Source: Syntrophaceae bacterium UBA7520
Lineage (GTDB): Bacteria; Desulfobacterota; Syntrophia; Syntrophales; Smithellaceae
Reading direction: 5' to 3'
Length of the DNA stretch: 64,000 nucleotides
NCBI GenBank assembly: GCA_002478265.1
Contig: DLNC01000015.1
Coordinates: forward strand, 1-64,000
This document shows, in pieces, positions 50,477 through 58,874 of the stretch (position 1 is its first letter; each line of letters opens with the position of its first letter). The notes below the pieces were generated by a model. It had not been told where the DNA came from. It searched no databases and saw nothing but the letters and a program-made list of their open reading frames with translations. A program made the translations under genes and the position numbers.

Positions 50477-51727
50477 TTAATAACGCTTCCCGGAGGCACG
50501 GTCTTTTTTCAGGGTCAGAATAATCACGCAGGTGAACGCCAGGATAGCGGTATTGATAAGCCAGAGGTATTTGTAAGAGCCGAAGGTGTCGTAAATGATG
50601 CCTCCCAGTATCGGTCCCAGACTGCCGATGAAACCCACAAAAAAAGTCAAAAGACCGTAAATCGAGCCGAGAACATGTCGCCCAAAGCGGTCGACGGTCA
50701 GTATCGGCAATATCGGGGCCAGGCATCCGTAACCAAAACCGTAGATGACGGCAAACAGGTAGAGACGGCCGATGCTGTCGGTGTAATTAAGAATAATCAT
50801 ACCGGCCAGCAGAAAACATATACCTAAAAAATAGGCGTATTTGGGATCGCGCAGACGGTCGGAAAACCAGCCGAAAAAAAACTGACCGATAAAACCGGTA
50901 ATGCTTACCGCCGCCAGAGAGCTTGCCGCCGCCACGCTGTCAATTTTATTGGCTATGGCAAAAGCCACCTGATGCACAAAGACGGACATAATCACCATGA
51001 CCAGCAGGCTCTGGCTGAGGGCGATTGTCCAGAAGCGGGAATCGGCAAAAAGGCTTTTGAGCGCAATTTTTGATACAATCGGCGCAGCGCATTCCTGGCT
51101 GCCAATTGAAATTTTATCGCCGTCGGGCAGAAGCCCGTAATCCTCAGGCCGGGTTTTACGCATCAGAAATTGAGAAACAGCAACGCCGACAATTAAAACA
51201 ATCATTCCTAATATAAACATGCCGACGCGCCAGCTGAAATATTTTCCCAAAAATCCCGCGAGCGGTGTCAGTGTCATTGTGCCGAAACTGATGCCCATGG
51301 TGGCGACTCCCAAGGCCAGGCCGCGCATCTTGATGAACCACTTTCCTACGGAGGAACTGCAAATGACGACGCCCATTCCGGTCGCGCCCATGCCCACGAG
51401 CAGGCCGTAAGTCAGATAAAGAGAGGCAGGTGAGTTGACAAAGCCGGTCAGCATAAATCCGGTGGCGGCGCAGATTGCGCCCGCGGTCATAATCCAGCGC
51501 GGCGCGATGCGATCGAGCATGCGTCCGACAAATATCGCGCCAATTGAATAGACAAGCATATTGATCGTCGCGGCCAGAGATATGACCGAGCGGGACCAGC
51601 CGTGCTCCAGATAAAGAGGTTTGACGAAAATGCCAAAACAATAGCGGGCGCCGTAATTTACCGCCATAACCAGGAAAGCGCCCGCTACAATATACCAACC
51701 CCAGAATATATCGCCTTTTTTCCGCAT
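50477..51727 (-). CDS. MFS transporter, oxalate/formate or monocarboxylate type
   Basis: 416 residues with twelve membrane helices. FWGWYIVAGAFLVMAVNYGARYCFGIFVKPL at the start, the SRSVISLAATINMLVYSIGAIFVGRMLDR loop 2-3 motif and the second-half GQFFFGWFSDRLRDP repeat place it in the MFS, closest in style to the OFA/monocarboxylate group. It may move a small organic acid; substrate not determined. It is divergent from the helicase gene with about 58 bases between, including a TTTACC...GGTAAA dyad (51749-51774). Confidence 0.85.
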   Translation of the reverse strand: MRKKGDIFWGWYIVAGAFLVMAVNYGARYCFGIFVKPLYLEHGWSRSVISLAATINMLVYSIGAIFVGRMLDRIAPRWIMTAGAICAATGFMLTGFVNSPASLYLTYGLLVGMGATGMGVVICSSSVGKWFIKMRGLALGVATMGISFGTMTLTPLAGFLGKYFSWRVGMFILGMIVLIVGVAVSQFLMRKTRPEDYGLLPDGDKISIGSQECAAPIVSKIALKSLFADSRFWTIALSQSLLVMVIMSVFVHQVAFAIANKIDSVAAASSLAAVSITGFIGQFFFGWFSDRLRDPKYAYFLGICFLLAGMIILNYTDSIGRLYLFAVIYGFGYGCLAPILPILTVDRFGRHVLGSIYGLLTFFVGFIGSLGPILGGIIYDTFGSYKYLWLINTAILAFTCVIILTLKKDRASGKRY

Positions 51728-51748
51728 ATTAAGTAATGTGCGCTTCCT

Positions 51749-51774
51749 TTACCATTAAATTTGTTTGTGGTAAA
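51749..51774. promoter_or_regulatory. Dyad between the divergent MFS and helicase genes
   Basis: TTTACC and GGTAAA flank 14 bases in the short divergent spacer. Its place suggests an operator shared by both genes; six-base arms are weak evidence. Confidence 0.3.
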
Positions 51775-51785
51775 ACAAAATTCTC

Positions 51786-53876
51786 ATGCGCGCAAAATAC
51801 AGTCATCAAGGAAAATTATTTAAAGACAAGCGGCAGTTCGCCCGGCGTAAAACGTCCAAGAGTCAGACACCGGCGCGCATGAAACCCGAGATCGCGCCGG
51901 CGCTCAAAAGCGTGCTGGCCGGCATCGGCAGGCCGGTAGCGGCGCCTTTTGTGCCGGATGACTTCCAGTTGCGCGCCCTGGAACAGATCAAAAAAAACGA
52001 TTGTCTGGTCATCGCGCCTACCGGCTCGGGCAAAACTTGGATTGCGCGCGAAGCGATAGTCTCAACAATTGAAAAAGGCGGGCGCGCTTGGTACGCCTCG
52101 CCGCTTAAGGCTCTTTCCAATTCCAAATGGCTGGAGTTCGGCCTGCATTTTGACGCGCAGAATGTCGGCATTATTACCGGTGACACCAAGGAGAACACGG
52201 AAGCGCCCATTATTGTCGGCACGACGGAGATACTGCGCAATCAGCTTTACGACGCGATGCATCAGGGGCTGGATCTAAATTTTGACCTGGTAATTCTGGA
52301 CGAAGCGCATTTTTTAGGCGATCCAGACCGGGGTGTTGTGTGGGAAGAGATTATGATTTATTTGCCGGCGCGGGTGAACCTTTTGCTCTTGTCCGCCACG
52401 ATCGGCAACGGCGAGGAAATCGCCGGCTGGCTGGAATCAATCCGCGGCAAAAAGTGCGCGGTGATACGGGAAGAAAAACGCCCTGTTCCTTTATATCCGC
52501 TGTTTCTGCACCCCAGCGGCTGCATTTTTCCTTTTCTGGAAGGAGAAGGTAAAAGGGTGACACCCGCGGTTGTTGAGTTTCTCAAAGACAATAAATCAAC
52601 GCGGCGTGCCGGACGAAGCATGCCGGACTACGCGGGAATAATCCGTGTGCTGGAAGGATTCAATCTGCTTCCGGCTATTTTCTTTTTAAAATCCCGCGCG
52701 GAATGCGATACCGCGCTCAACTGCCGCAAGTCACTGACGCCGCTTAATAATCATGAAAAGCTCAATAATGATTTGGCGGAAATGCTTTACCGTTTTCCTT
52801 ATCTGGAAAAGCACCGCCAGCTGAAAGCTTTAAAGTCAGCGGGAATTGCCGCGCATCACGGCGGCCAACTGCCCGCATGGAAACTATTGGTGGAAGAAAT
52901 GATGAGCAGGGGTAATCTGCGCGTGATCTTCGCCACATCGACAATTGCCGCAGGCGTTAACTTTCCGGCGCGCACCATCGTGCTTTTTAATTCCGATTTA
53001 TTCAACGGGCATGATTTTTCTCCGCTGACCGCGACGGAATTCCGGCAGATGACGGGTAGGGCGGGCCGGCGCGGCCAGGATAAAATAGGTTTTATGCTCA
53101 CGGTCGCCGGCAAGTTCATGGATCTGGCGCACATCAAGCGCATGCTTTTTTCCGCGCCGGAAGATATCGAAAGCCGGATAAAAAACGATTTTGCCATGGT
53201 ATTGAATCTGCTTTTGTCACAGACGCCTGATGACGTAAAAAAGATTTTTGACAAATCCTTCGCGGCCTATCAGCAGGACCGGCGCAAAGACGCCTCGGCC
53301 TCGGCTTCAAAACTATGGCATGATTTTTTACGGCATCTGCGCTTTCTCAGGCAGGAAGGATTTGTTGATGATTCGGGGCGGCTGACCGAAGACGGACATT
53401 GGGCAACCCGCCTGCGTCTTGATTATCCGCTCTTGGTCGCGCAGTGCCTGAGGGAAAATATTTTTCCCCAGGACGATGAAAAGATGCTGGCGGCGATCGT
53501 GGCAGTATTCGCTTATGACCGCGATGATGAAATAAACATTGTTATTAAGGATATGCCGCCGCGCCTGCATTCATCATTGCGTAAAATTAATCTGGCGCTT
53601 AAGCCGCTGATACAAAGGCTGCGGACAGCCGGCTTTGCGACGGCAAAGTTTTATCCCTCGCCAGGTGTCGCCATGCATTTCTGGGCACAGGGGCGGGCCT
53701 GGGATGAAGTGGTAAAATTGACCGGCATTGCCGAAGGAGATATGGCCACACTGGTTTTGCGCACGGCTGATAATTTGCGCCAGATTGCCTCGCTTAAGGA
53801 CACTCATCCGGTAATCGCCGCCTGCGCGCAAAAAGCCAGGGAATTGATATTGAGGGAGCCGGTGTTGTTTTTATAG
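51786..53876 (+). CDS. Ski2-like DEAD/DEAH-box helicase
   Basis: 696 residues. After a basic N-terminal tail of about 50 residues, superfamily 2 motifs follow: Q-motif (DDFQLRALEQI), Walker A APTGSGKTW, ILDEAHFLGD (DEAH), LSATIGN and in the second RecA domain FATSTIAAGVNFPARTIV and QMTGRAGRRG. The arrangement is that of the Ski2/Mtr4/Hel308-like group rather than RecQ or DEAD RNA helicases. The C-terminal 200 residues contain a winged-helix-like and helical region. An RNA-turnover or DNA-repair role is possible; it directly precedes uvrB, which hints at repair. Confidence 0.88.
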   Translation: MRAKYSHQGKLFKDKRQFARRKTSKSQTPARMKPEIAPALKSVLAGIGRPVAAPFVPDDFQLRALEQIKKNDCLVIAPTGSGKTWIAREAIVSTIEKGGRAWYASPLKALSNSKWLEFGLHFDAQNVGIITGDTKENTEAPIIVGTTEILRNQLYDAMHQGLDLNFDLVILDEAHFLGDPDRGVVWEEIMIYLPARVNLLLLSATIGNGEEIAGWLESIRGKKCAVIREEKRPVPLYPLFLHPSGCIFPFLEGEGKRVTPAVVEFLKDNKSTRRAGRSMPDYAGIIRVLEGFNLLPAIFFLKSRAECDTALNCRKSLTPLNNHEKLNNDLAEMLYRFPYLEKHRQLKALKSAGIAAHHGGQLPAWKLLVEEMMSRGNLRVIFATSTIAAGVNFPARTIVLFNSDLFNGHDFSPLTATEFRQMTGRAGRRGQDKIGFMLTVAGKFMDLAHIKRMLFSAPEDIESRIKNDFAMVLNLLLSQTPDDVKKIFDKSFAAYQQDRRKDASASASKLWHDFLRHLRFLRQEGFVDDSGRLTEDGHWATRLRLDYPLLVAQCLRENIFPQDDEKMLAAIVAVFAYDRDDEINIVIKDMPPRLHSSLRKINLALKPLIQRLRTAGFATAKFYPSPGVAMHFWAQGRAWDEVVKLTGIAEGDMATLVLRTADNLRQIASLKDTHPVIAACAQKARELILREPVLFL

Positions 53877-53962
53877 TGATTATAGGCCGATGGCTCAAAG
53901 CCAAAGGCTGGAGGTAAATACGGGTAATACGGAAGATCTCCATTATAAAAGAGAAGACATTC

Positions 53963-55957
53963 ATGGGTAAATTTTTGATGAAAACAGATTTTGTGCCGAG
54001 CGGTGACCAGCCCAAGGCGATCCATGAGCTGTCGGCAGGATTGAAAGAGGGTAAAGAGCATCAGGTGCTTCTGGGAGTTACCGGATCGGGCAAGACATTT
54101 ACCATTGCCCATGTTATTGAGAAGGCGCAGCGTCCCGCGCTGATTATCGCGCACAACAAAACCCTAGCCGCACAGCTCTACGAAGAATTCAAAAGTCTTT
54201 TTCCGGATAACGCCGTGGAATATTTTGTCAGCTATTATGATTATTATCAGCCCGAAGCGTATCTGCCGGCAACAGACACCTATATCGAAAAGGATTCCGC
54301 CATCAATGAGGAAATTGACAAACTAAGGCATGCCGCGACTTACGCGCTTTTAACGCGCCGCGATGTCATCATTGTCGCCAGTGTTTCGTGTATCTACGGT
54401 TTGGGCTCGCCTGAGGCCTACAGGGGCATGCTTATTCAGCTGGAAGAGGGCATGGAATATCCGCGTGAGGAAATGCTCAAAAGACTCGTGGAAATTCAGT
54501 ATGAAAGAAACGATGTAGATTTCCACCGCGGCACGTTCCGGGTGCGCGGTGACGTGGTGGAAATATTTCCCGCCTACGAAGGCGAGCAGGCGCTGCGCGT
54601 GGAATTTTTCGGAGATAATGTCGAATCAATTAATATTATCGATCCTCTGCGCGGCAGAAAACTGGGCACGCTTGCCAAAACCGCCATTTATCCGGGCAGT
54701 CATTATGTCACTACACGTGAGAATCTGGACAGGGCCATTGCCGCCATCCGCGCCGAACTTGCGCATACATTGGCGGAACTTAAAGAGCAAAATAAATTAC
54801 TGGAACATCAGCGGCTCGAGCAGCGCACAAACTATGATTTGGAAATGATGCAGGAGATGGGTTATTGCCAGGGTATTGAGAATTATTCACGTCATCTGAC
54901 CGGGCGCAAGCCTGGTGAGCCGCCGCCCACGTTAATGGAATATCTGCCTGCCGACGCGTTGATTATAATTGATGAAAGTCATGCCACGCTGCCGCAACTG
55001 GCGGGCATGTTTCGCGGCGACCGTTCGCGCAAAGAAACTCTTGTGAAATACGGCTTTCGCCTGCCTTCAGCTCTTGATAACCGGCCTCTCACTTTTGATG
55101 AGTATGAGGCGCTGAAAAATCAGCGGATATATGTTTCCGCCACTCCCGCTCAATATGAAATGGAAAAGGCGCGCGGCGTGCGCGTGGAGCAGATTATCCG
55201 GCCGACGGGTTTGATGGATCCGGAAGTGGAAGTAAAGCCAGCACGTTATCAGGTGGATGATTTGCTGGAGGAAATCCGCCAACGCGTTGAAAAAAAAGAG
55301 CGTGTGCTGGTAACGACTCTGACCAAACGCATGGCGGAAAACCTGACCGATTATTACAGCGGCATGGGCATCCGCGTGCGTTATTTGCATTCGGATATCC
55401 AGACACTGGAACGCGTCAGTATTATCCGCGATTTGCGCCTGGGTGAATTCGACGTGCTTGTCGGCGTCAACCTTCTGCGTGAAGGATTGGATATTCCCGA
55501 GGTGTCACTGGTGGCGATCCTGGACGCAGACAAGGAAGGATTCCTGCGCTCCGAGCGCTCATTAATTCAGACGAGCGGGCGCGCCGCGCGCAATATCAAC
55601 GGCAAAGTAATCATGTATGCCGACAAAATAACCAAGTCCATTCAGGCCTGTCTTGACGAGACGAGACGCCGCCGTTCCATACAGGAAAAGTTCAACAGAG
55701 ATAACAATATCACCCCGGAGTCAATTGTGAAGTCCATCAGCAATGTCCTGAGTTCAATTTACGAGGTGGATTACGTGACTGTGCCTGTGGATAAAAAAGC
55801 AAATATTGAGATGACTGAAGAAGAGGACATCGAGGCGCTGATAAAAAAACTCACCACGGAGATGAAACAGGCGGCAAAAAATCTTGAGTTTGAAAAAGCC
55901 GCCGACCTGCGTGACCAGATAAAGGACTTGAACAATATACTTTTGCAGATGGGCTGA
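53963..55957 (+). CDS. uvrB: Excinuclease ABC subunit B
   Basis: 664 residues, full UvrB length. Walker A GVTGSGKTF, the beta-hairpin segment YYDYYQPEAYLPATDTYIEKD, the DESHATLPQ motif, helicase motifs V-VI (GVNLLREGLDIPE; QTSGRAARN) and a C-terminal UVR domain (LEFEKAADLRDQIKDL) are all present. It verifies DNA damage with UvrA and recruits UvrC. The ATG has AAGAGAAGA upstream only, but no better start fits the family. Confidence 0.97.
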   Translation: MGKFLMKTDFVPSGDQPKAIHELSAGLKEGKEHQVLLGVTGSGKTFTIAHVIEKAQRPALIIAHNKTLAAQLYEEFKSLFPDNAVEYFVSYYDYYQPEAYLPATDTYIEKDSAINEEIDKLRHAATYALLTRRDVIIVASVSCIYGLGSPEAYRGMLIQLEEGMEYPREEMLKRLVEIQYERNDVDFHRGTFRVRGDVVEIFPAYEGEQALRVEFFGDNVESINIIDPLRGRKLGTLAKTAIYPGSHYVTTRENLDRAIAAIRAELAHTLAELKEQNKLLEHQRLEQRTNYDLEMMQEMGYCQGIENYSRHLTGRKPGEPPPTLMEYLPADALIIIDESHATLPQLAGMFRGDRSRKETLVKYGFRLPSALDNRPLTFDEYEALKNQRIYVSATPAQYEMEKARGVRVEQIIRPTGLMDPEVEVKPARYQVDDLLEEIRQRVEKKERVLVTTLTKRMAENLTDYYSGMGIRVRYLHSDIQTLERVSIIRDLRLGEFDVLVGVNLLREGLDIPEVSLVAILDADKEGFLRSERSLIQTSGRAARNINGKVIMYADKITKSIQACLDETRRRRSIQEKFNRDNNITPESIVKSISNVLSSIYEVDYVTVPVDKKANIEMTEEEDIEALIKKLTTEMKQAAKNLEFEKAADLRDQIKDLNNILLQMG

Positions 55958-56102
55958 TGTTATCACGCGCCGCTCGCCACATTTTGTCTGGTTGCCGCAT
56001 AAAACCGTAAAAACATAAAAATTAGTTAAAACTAAACTTGATAAGTTTATATAAAAATAATATGAAAGCTGCCGATAATATAGCGGGGATGGAAAATATT
56101 TT

Positions 56103-56513
56103 ATGAAAAAATTAAAACGCATCTATTGGGAAACAAAGTATAGCGTTTATGATGATAACCTTGACCGCCAGCATCAATATCTTTTTGAAATCACAAATCA
56201 GATGATTGATGAATATGAGGAGGGAAAAGATGATTGCCGCGAGATACTTGCGAAATTAGTCAGCTATATATCAGAGCACTTTAAAGCAGAGCAGCATGTC
56301 ATGATGAAAATGCGTTTCTGGGCGTATGATAAGCATGAGAAAGAGCATCAGAAATTCATAGAAAAAGTGGAAGAATTTATAAACGCATGCAGGGAAAATC
56401 CGGAAGGTATAAACTTTGAAATTTTGTCTTTTTTGCAAGATTGGCTGTCAACGCATATAGCTAATTATGATCTGAAATACGGAGAACTACTGAAGATATC
56501 CCGGCGTTTGTGA
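56103..56513 (+). CDS. Bacteriohemerythrin
   Basis: 136 residues, single-domain hemerythrin. The di-iron ligands are visible as DRQHQYLFE (His, with nearby Asp), HFKAEQHVM (His and Glu), KHEKEHQKF and LSTHIANYD. It binds O2 reversibly in the cytoplasm and may store, deliver or scavenge oxygen in an anaerobe. No fused sensor domain is present. Confidence 0.93.
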   Translation: MKKLKRIYWETKYSVYDDNLDRQHQYLFEITNQMIDEYEEGKDDCREILAKLVSYISEHFKAEQHVMMKMRFWAYDKHEKEHQKFIEKVEEFINACRENPEGINFEILSFLQDWLSTHIANYDLKYGELLKISRRL

Positions 56514-56528
56514 TAAATTAATATTATC

Positions 56529-56557
56529 TTGACAGGAAAAACTAAAAGTTCTTATAC
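56529..56557 (+). promoter_or_regulatory. Sigma-70-type promoter of the SWIB-domain gene
   Basis: TTGACA (56529-56534) and TTATAC (56552-56557) are spaced by 17 bases, about 55 bases before the gene. This is a good consensus match. Confidence 0.65.
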
Positions 56558-56612
56558 TCGCGCGAATTTTGGGCTTCGAAAAAAACAATATAAATAAAAG
56601 GAGGAAATGGGT

Positions 56613-56939
56613 ATGGCAGAAGCGAAGGGATTGGATAAACCGGTAAAGTTAAAGGCGGATCTAGCGGAATTTTTGGGGGCCAGCTCGCTTCCTCGCACGG
56701 AGATAACAAAAAAACTTTGGGATTACATCAAAGCCAACGGGTTACAGACAAAAACACAAAACGGCAAACCGGAAAACGCGGGTAAATTTATTGTTGCCGA
56801 TGCGAAACTGATTAAGATATTTAAAAATACAAAAGTTACCAGCAAGACCGGAAAGTTGACCGATTTAAGCAATATGAAAGAGGGCGAAACGATCGATATG
56901 ATGCAGATGGCGAGTGTTGTCAGCGCGAATATCGAATAA
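56613..56939 (+). CDS. SWIB/MDM2-domain protein
   Basis: 108 residues from the second ATG, which has AAGGAGG at the better distance; the ATG at 56607 adds two residues. The protein is a single SWIB/MDM2 domain: FLGASSLPRTEITKKLWDYIKANGLQ is the diagnostic core, followed by KLIKIF. In eukaryotes the domain serves chromatin remodelling; in chlamydiae it is fused to topoisomerase I, and free copies occur in several deltaproteobacteria. The function here is unknown, possibly DNA- or protein-binding. It has its own promoter and terminator. Confidence 0.9.
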   Translation: MAEAKGLDKPVKLKADLAEFLGASSLPRTEITKKLWDYIKANGLQTKTQNGKPENAGKFIVADAKLIKIFKNTKVTSKTGKLTDLSNMKEGETIDMMQMASVVSANIE

Positions 56940-56964
56940 ATTAATTTACAGATTATTCCCAGGT

Positions 56965-56993
56965 AAAGGCAGGCCTAAAGCCCTGCCTTTTTT
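56965..56993 (+). terminator. Rho-independent terminator of the SWIB-domain gene
   Basis: AAAGGCAGG (56965-56973) pairs with CCTGCCTTT (56982-56990), followed by a T-run. Loop is eight bases. Confidence 0.88.
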
Positions 56994-57049
56994 ATTTAAA
57001 ATATCTCGCGGTTTTTTGGGCATGTTACTTATTGCATGCTAATATTAAA

Positions 57050-57078
57050 TTGACAGCTAAGTGTATTATTCATATACT
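57050..57078 (+). promoter_or_regulatory. Sigma-70-type promoter upstream of the cyclophilin-like gene
   Basis: TTGACA (57050-57055) and TATACT (57073-57078) with a 17-base spacer, 45 bases before the ATG at 57123. This is a near-perfect consensus. Confidence 0.7.
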
Positions 57079-57122
57079 TAAAAAAAGGCGGAATTAAGCC
57101 AATTTAGTTGTTTGGATTGATT

Positions 57123-57497
57123 ATGTCGACAGCCGTTAAAATTGTTGTAGGGAAAACAATTTTATCAGGCAAACTGTTCGACACCCTCTGCGCCCAAGCC
57201 ATCATCAAGTCTTTGCCCATCAAGGCGCGTCCCAACGGGTGGGGCGACGAATTCTATTTTGAGATTCCCGTGGACATGCCGTCCGATAACACAGCAACAA
57301 AAAAAGTAAAGATAGGCGATATCGGTTATTGGCCGCCGGGCAAGGCGCTGGCCATATTTTTCGGCCCCACGCCCATGAGCACATGTTCTGACCCTGTTCC
57401 CGCCGGCGAAGTAAATATAGTGGGGGAGATTCTTGATGACGCGTCCGTGCTGAGGCATGAAAAAGACGCGGACAATATCAGAATTGAATCCGCATAA
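57123..57497 (+). CDS. Cyclophilin-like fold protein (PF04126 type)
   Basis: 124 residues from ATG at 57123; a TTG at 57108 would add five. The pattern GDIGYWPPGKALAIFFGPTPMS with an initial KIVVGKTILSG and EFYFEIPVD matches the small cyclophilin-like family found in archaea and bacteria (PF04126). It lacks the catalytic motif of classical peptidyl-prolyl isomerases, so enzymatic activity is doubtful. The gene has its own promoter and is followed 74 bases later by the enolase-superfamily gene, with which it may be cotranscribed. Confidence 0.78.
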   Translation: MSTAVKIVVGKTILSGKLFDTLCAQAIIKSLPIKARPNGWGDEFYFEIPVDMPSDNTATKKVKIGDIGYWPPGKALAIFFGPTPMSTCSDPVPAGEVNIVGEILDDASVLRHEKDADNIRIESA

Positions 57498-57571
57498 AAG
57501 TTAAATCGTTCTCAAAAGCGTGTAAATATAATTAACAAAAAACCTTTAACAGAAAATAAGGAGAACGAGCT

Positions 57572-58810
57572 ATGAAAATCACCGAAATCGAACTTTACCA
57601 CGTCCATATTCCCCTTAGACACACCTTTTGGCCGACCTGGATACCCGGCTATCCGCAGACGCATAATCGCTTTACGCTGATACGCTTGATCACTAACGAA
57701 GGCATTGAAGGCTGGTCTGCGGGCACCGCCATGGGGGAAGAGAGGCAGGGCCTGGGCGACCTTTTGGGAGGATACATCATTGGCGCCGACCCGCTGGATA
57801 TCGACCGCATGCAGAACCTGCTTAAGCAAGCTGGTTTTCTGGGATGGCTCAACTACTGGATAGAGCCGGCCTGCTGGGACATTGCGGGAAAAGCCAAGGG
57901 CAAACCGGTGTATGAACTCTTGGGCGGTGAAGCTAGACCCATCGAGGCTTACTGTTCGTTTGGTGAATTGCATGAACCGGCAAAGCGCGTGGAAGAACTT
58001 TTGGCGATGAAGGAACGCGGATTTAAGACCTTCAAGCTGCGAGCGAAAGCCATAGAGTTTAAAGATGATGTCCGGCTCATCTCCCAAGTCAGAAAGGGCG
58101 TCGGTGACGATCCGATAATTGGTGTGGATGCAAATCAAGGCTGGCTGACTTCCATTGTCGACCGTGTGCCCGCGTGGGACCTCAAGCGCGCCACAGATTT
58201 CGCCAAAGCCTGCGCCGACAATAAAATAGCGTGGCTCGAAGAGCCGCTGGATTGGCACGATTACGACGGACTGGCCGCGCTTAAGAAAGTGTCGCCGGTT
58301 AAAATATCCGGCGCGGAACTTAATCATGGCTGGGACGAGATAAAGATTATGTTTGAAAAAGACTGTTTCCATGTTTACCAGCCGGACGCCACTTTTGCCG
58401 GAGGCATCGCACAGGTGAAACAGGTAATCGACGCCTGTCATCAGCACAAACGGGAATATTCTCCGCACACCTGGACCAACGGTATCGGTTTTTATATTAA
58501 CTGGAACATGGTGCTTGCGGATAAAGGCAACACGCACCCGCTGGAATATCCACTCGAAGAGCCATCCTGGGTGCCAGAGTTCCGTGAGGGAATTATCGAT
58601 CCGATCATCCCCGATAAAAACGCCATGCTCAAGCCGTTCACGCGTCCGGGATTAGGCTTTGAAATAAATAAAAAATTGCTCAAAAAATACGGTAAAAGAT
58701 TTTACCGCCAGACAGAAAAGGGCCTGGCCTTCAAAGTCATCCGCGAGAAAGGACTAAAAGCCGCGCTCGAGTTGAAGAAAAGAAAAGGTCAGGGGCAAGC
58801 TCAGAATTGA
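57572..58810 (+). CDS. Enolase-superfamily protein (mandelate racemase/muconate lactonizing group)
   Basis: 412 residues. An N-terminal capping domain is followed by the modified TIM barrel with FKLRAK on strand 2, GVDANQGW (Asp ligand), LEEPL (Glu ligand), ISGAELNHG (Glu ligand) and SPHTWTNGIG (catalytic His). The set matches the mandelate racemase/dehydratase-like subgroup that abstracts a proton next to a carboxylate. Substrate is not known. Alignment to a sugar acid dehydratase or amide racemase is possible. The downstream flavoprotein and acyltransferase suggest a pathway, unproven. A lysine-rich tail is unusual. Confidence 0.85.
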   Translation: MKITEIELYHVHIPLRHTFWPTWIPGYPQTHNRFTLIRLITNEGIEGWSAGTAMGEERQGLGDLLGGYIIGADPLDIDRMQNLLKQAGFLGWLNYWIEPACWDIAGKAKGKPVYELLGGEARPIEAYCSFGELHEPAKRVEELLAMKERGFKTFKLRAKAIEFKDDVRLISQVRKGVGDDPIIGVDANQGWLTSIVDRVPAWDLKRATDFAKACADNKIAWLEEPLDWHDYDGLAALKKVSPVKISGAELNHGWDEIKIMFEKDCFHVYQPDATFAGGIAQVKQVIDACHQHKREYSPHTWTNGIGFYINWNMVLADKGNTHPLEYPLEEPSWVPEFREGIIDPIIPDKNAMLKPFTRPGLGFEINKKLLKKYGKRFYRQTEKGLAFKVIREKGLKAALELKKRKGQGQAQN

Positions 58811-58874
58811 ATTATTTTAATAGTCAAAAATAGTCCGCTAAGGCGCCGGATGGGTATGGAGGCTCGGAAGAGAA

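Noticed and set aside
57512..58537. 341-codon open frame on the minus strand
   Set aside because: It lies opposite the enolase-superfamily gene, which has clear active-site motifs; the antisense frame has no recognisable domain and is a product of codon bias.
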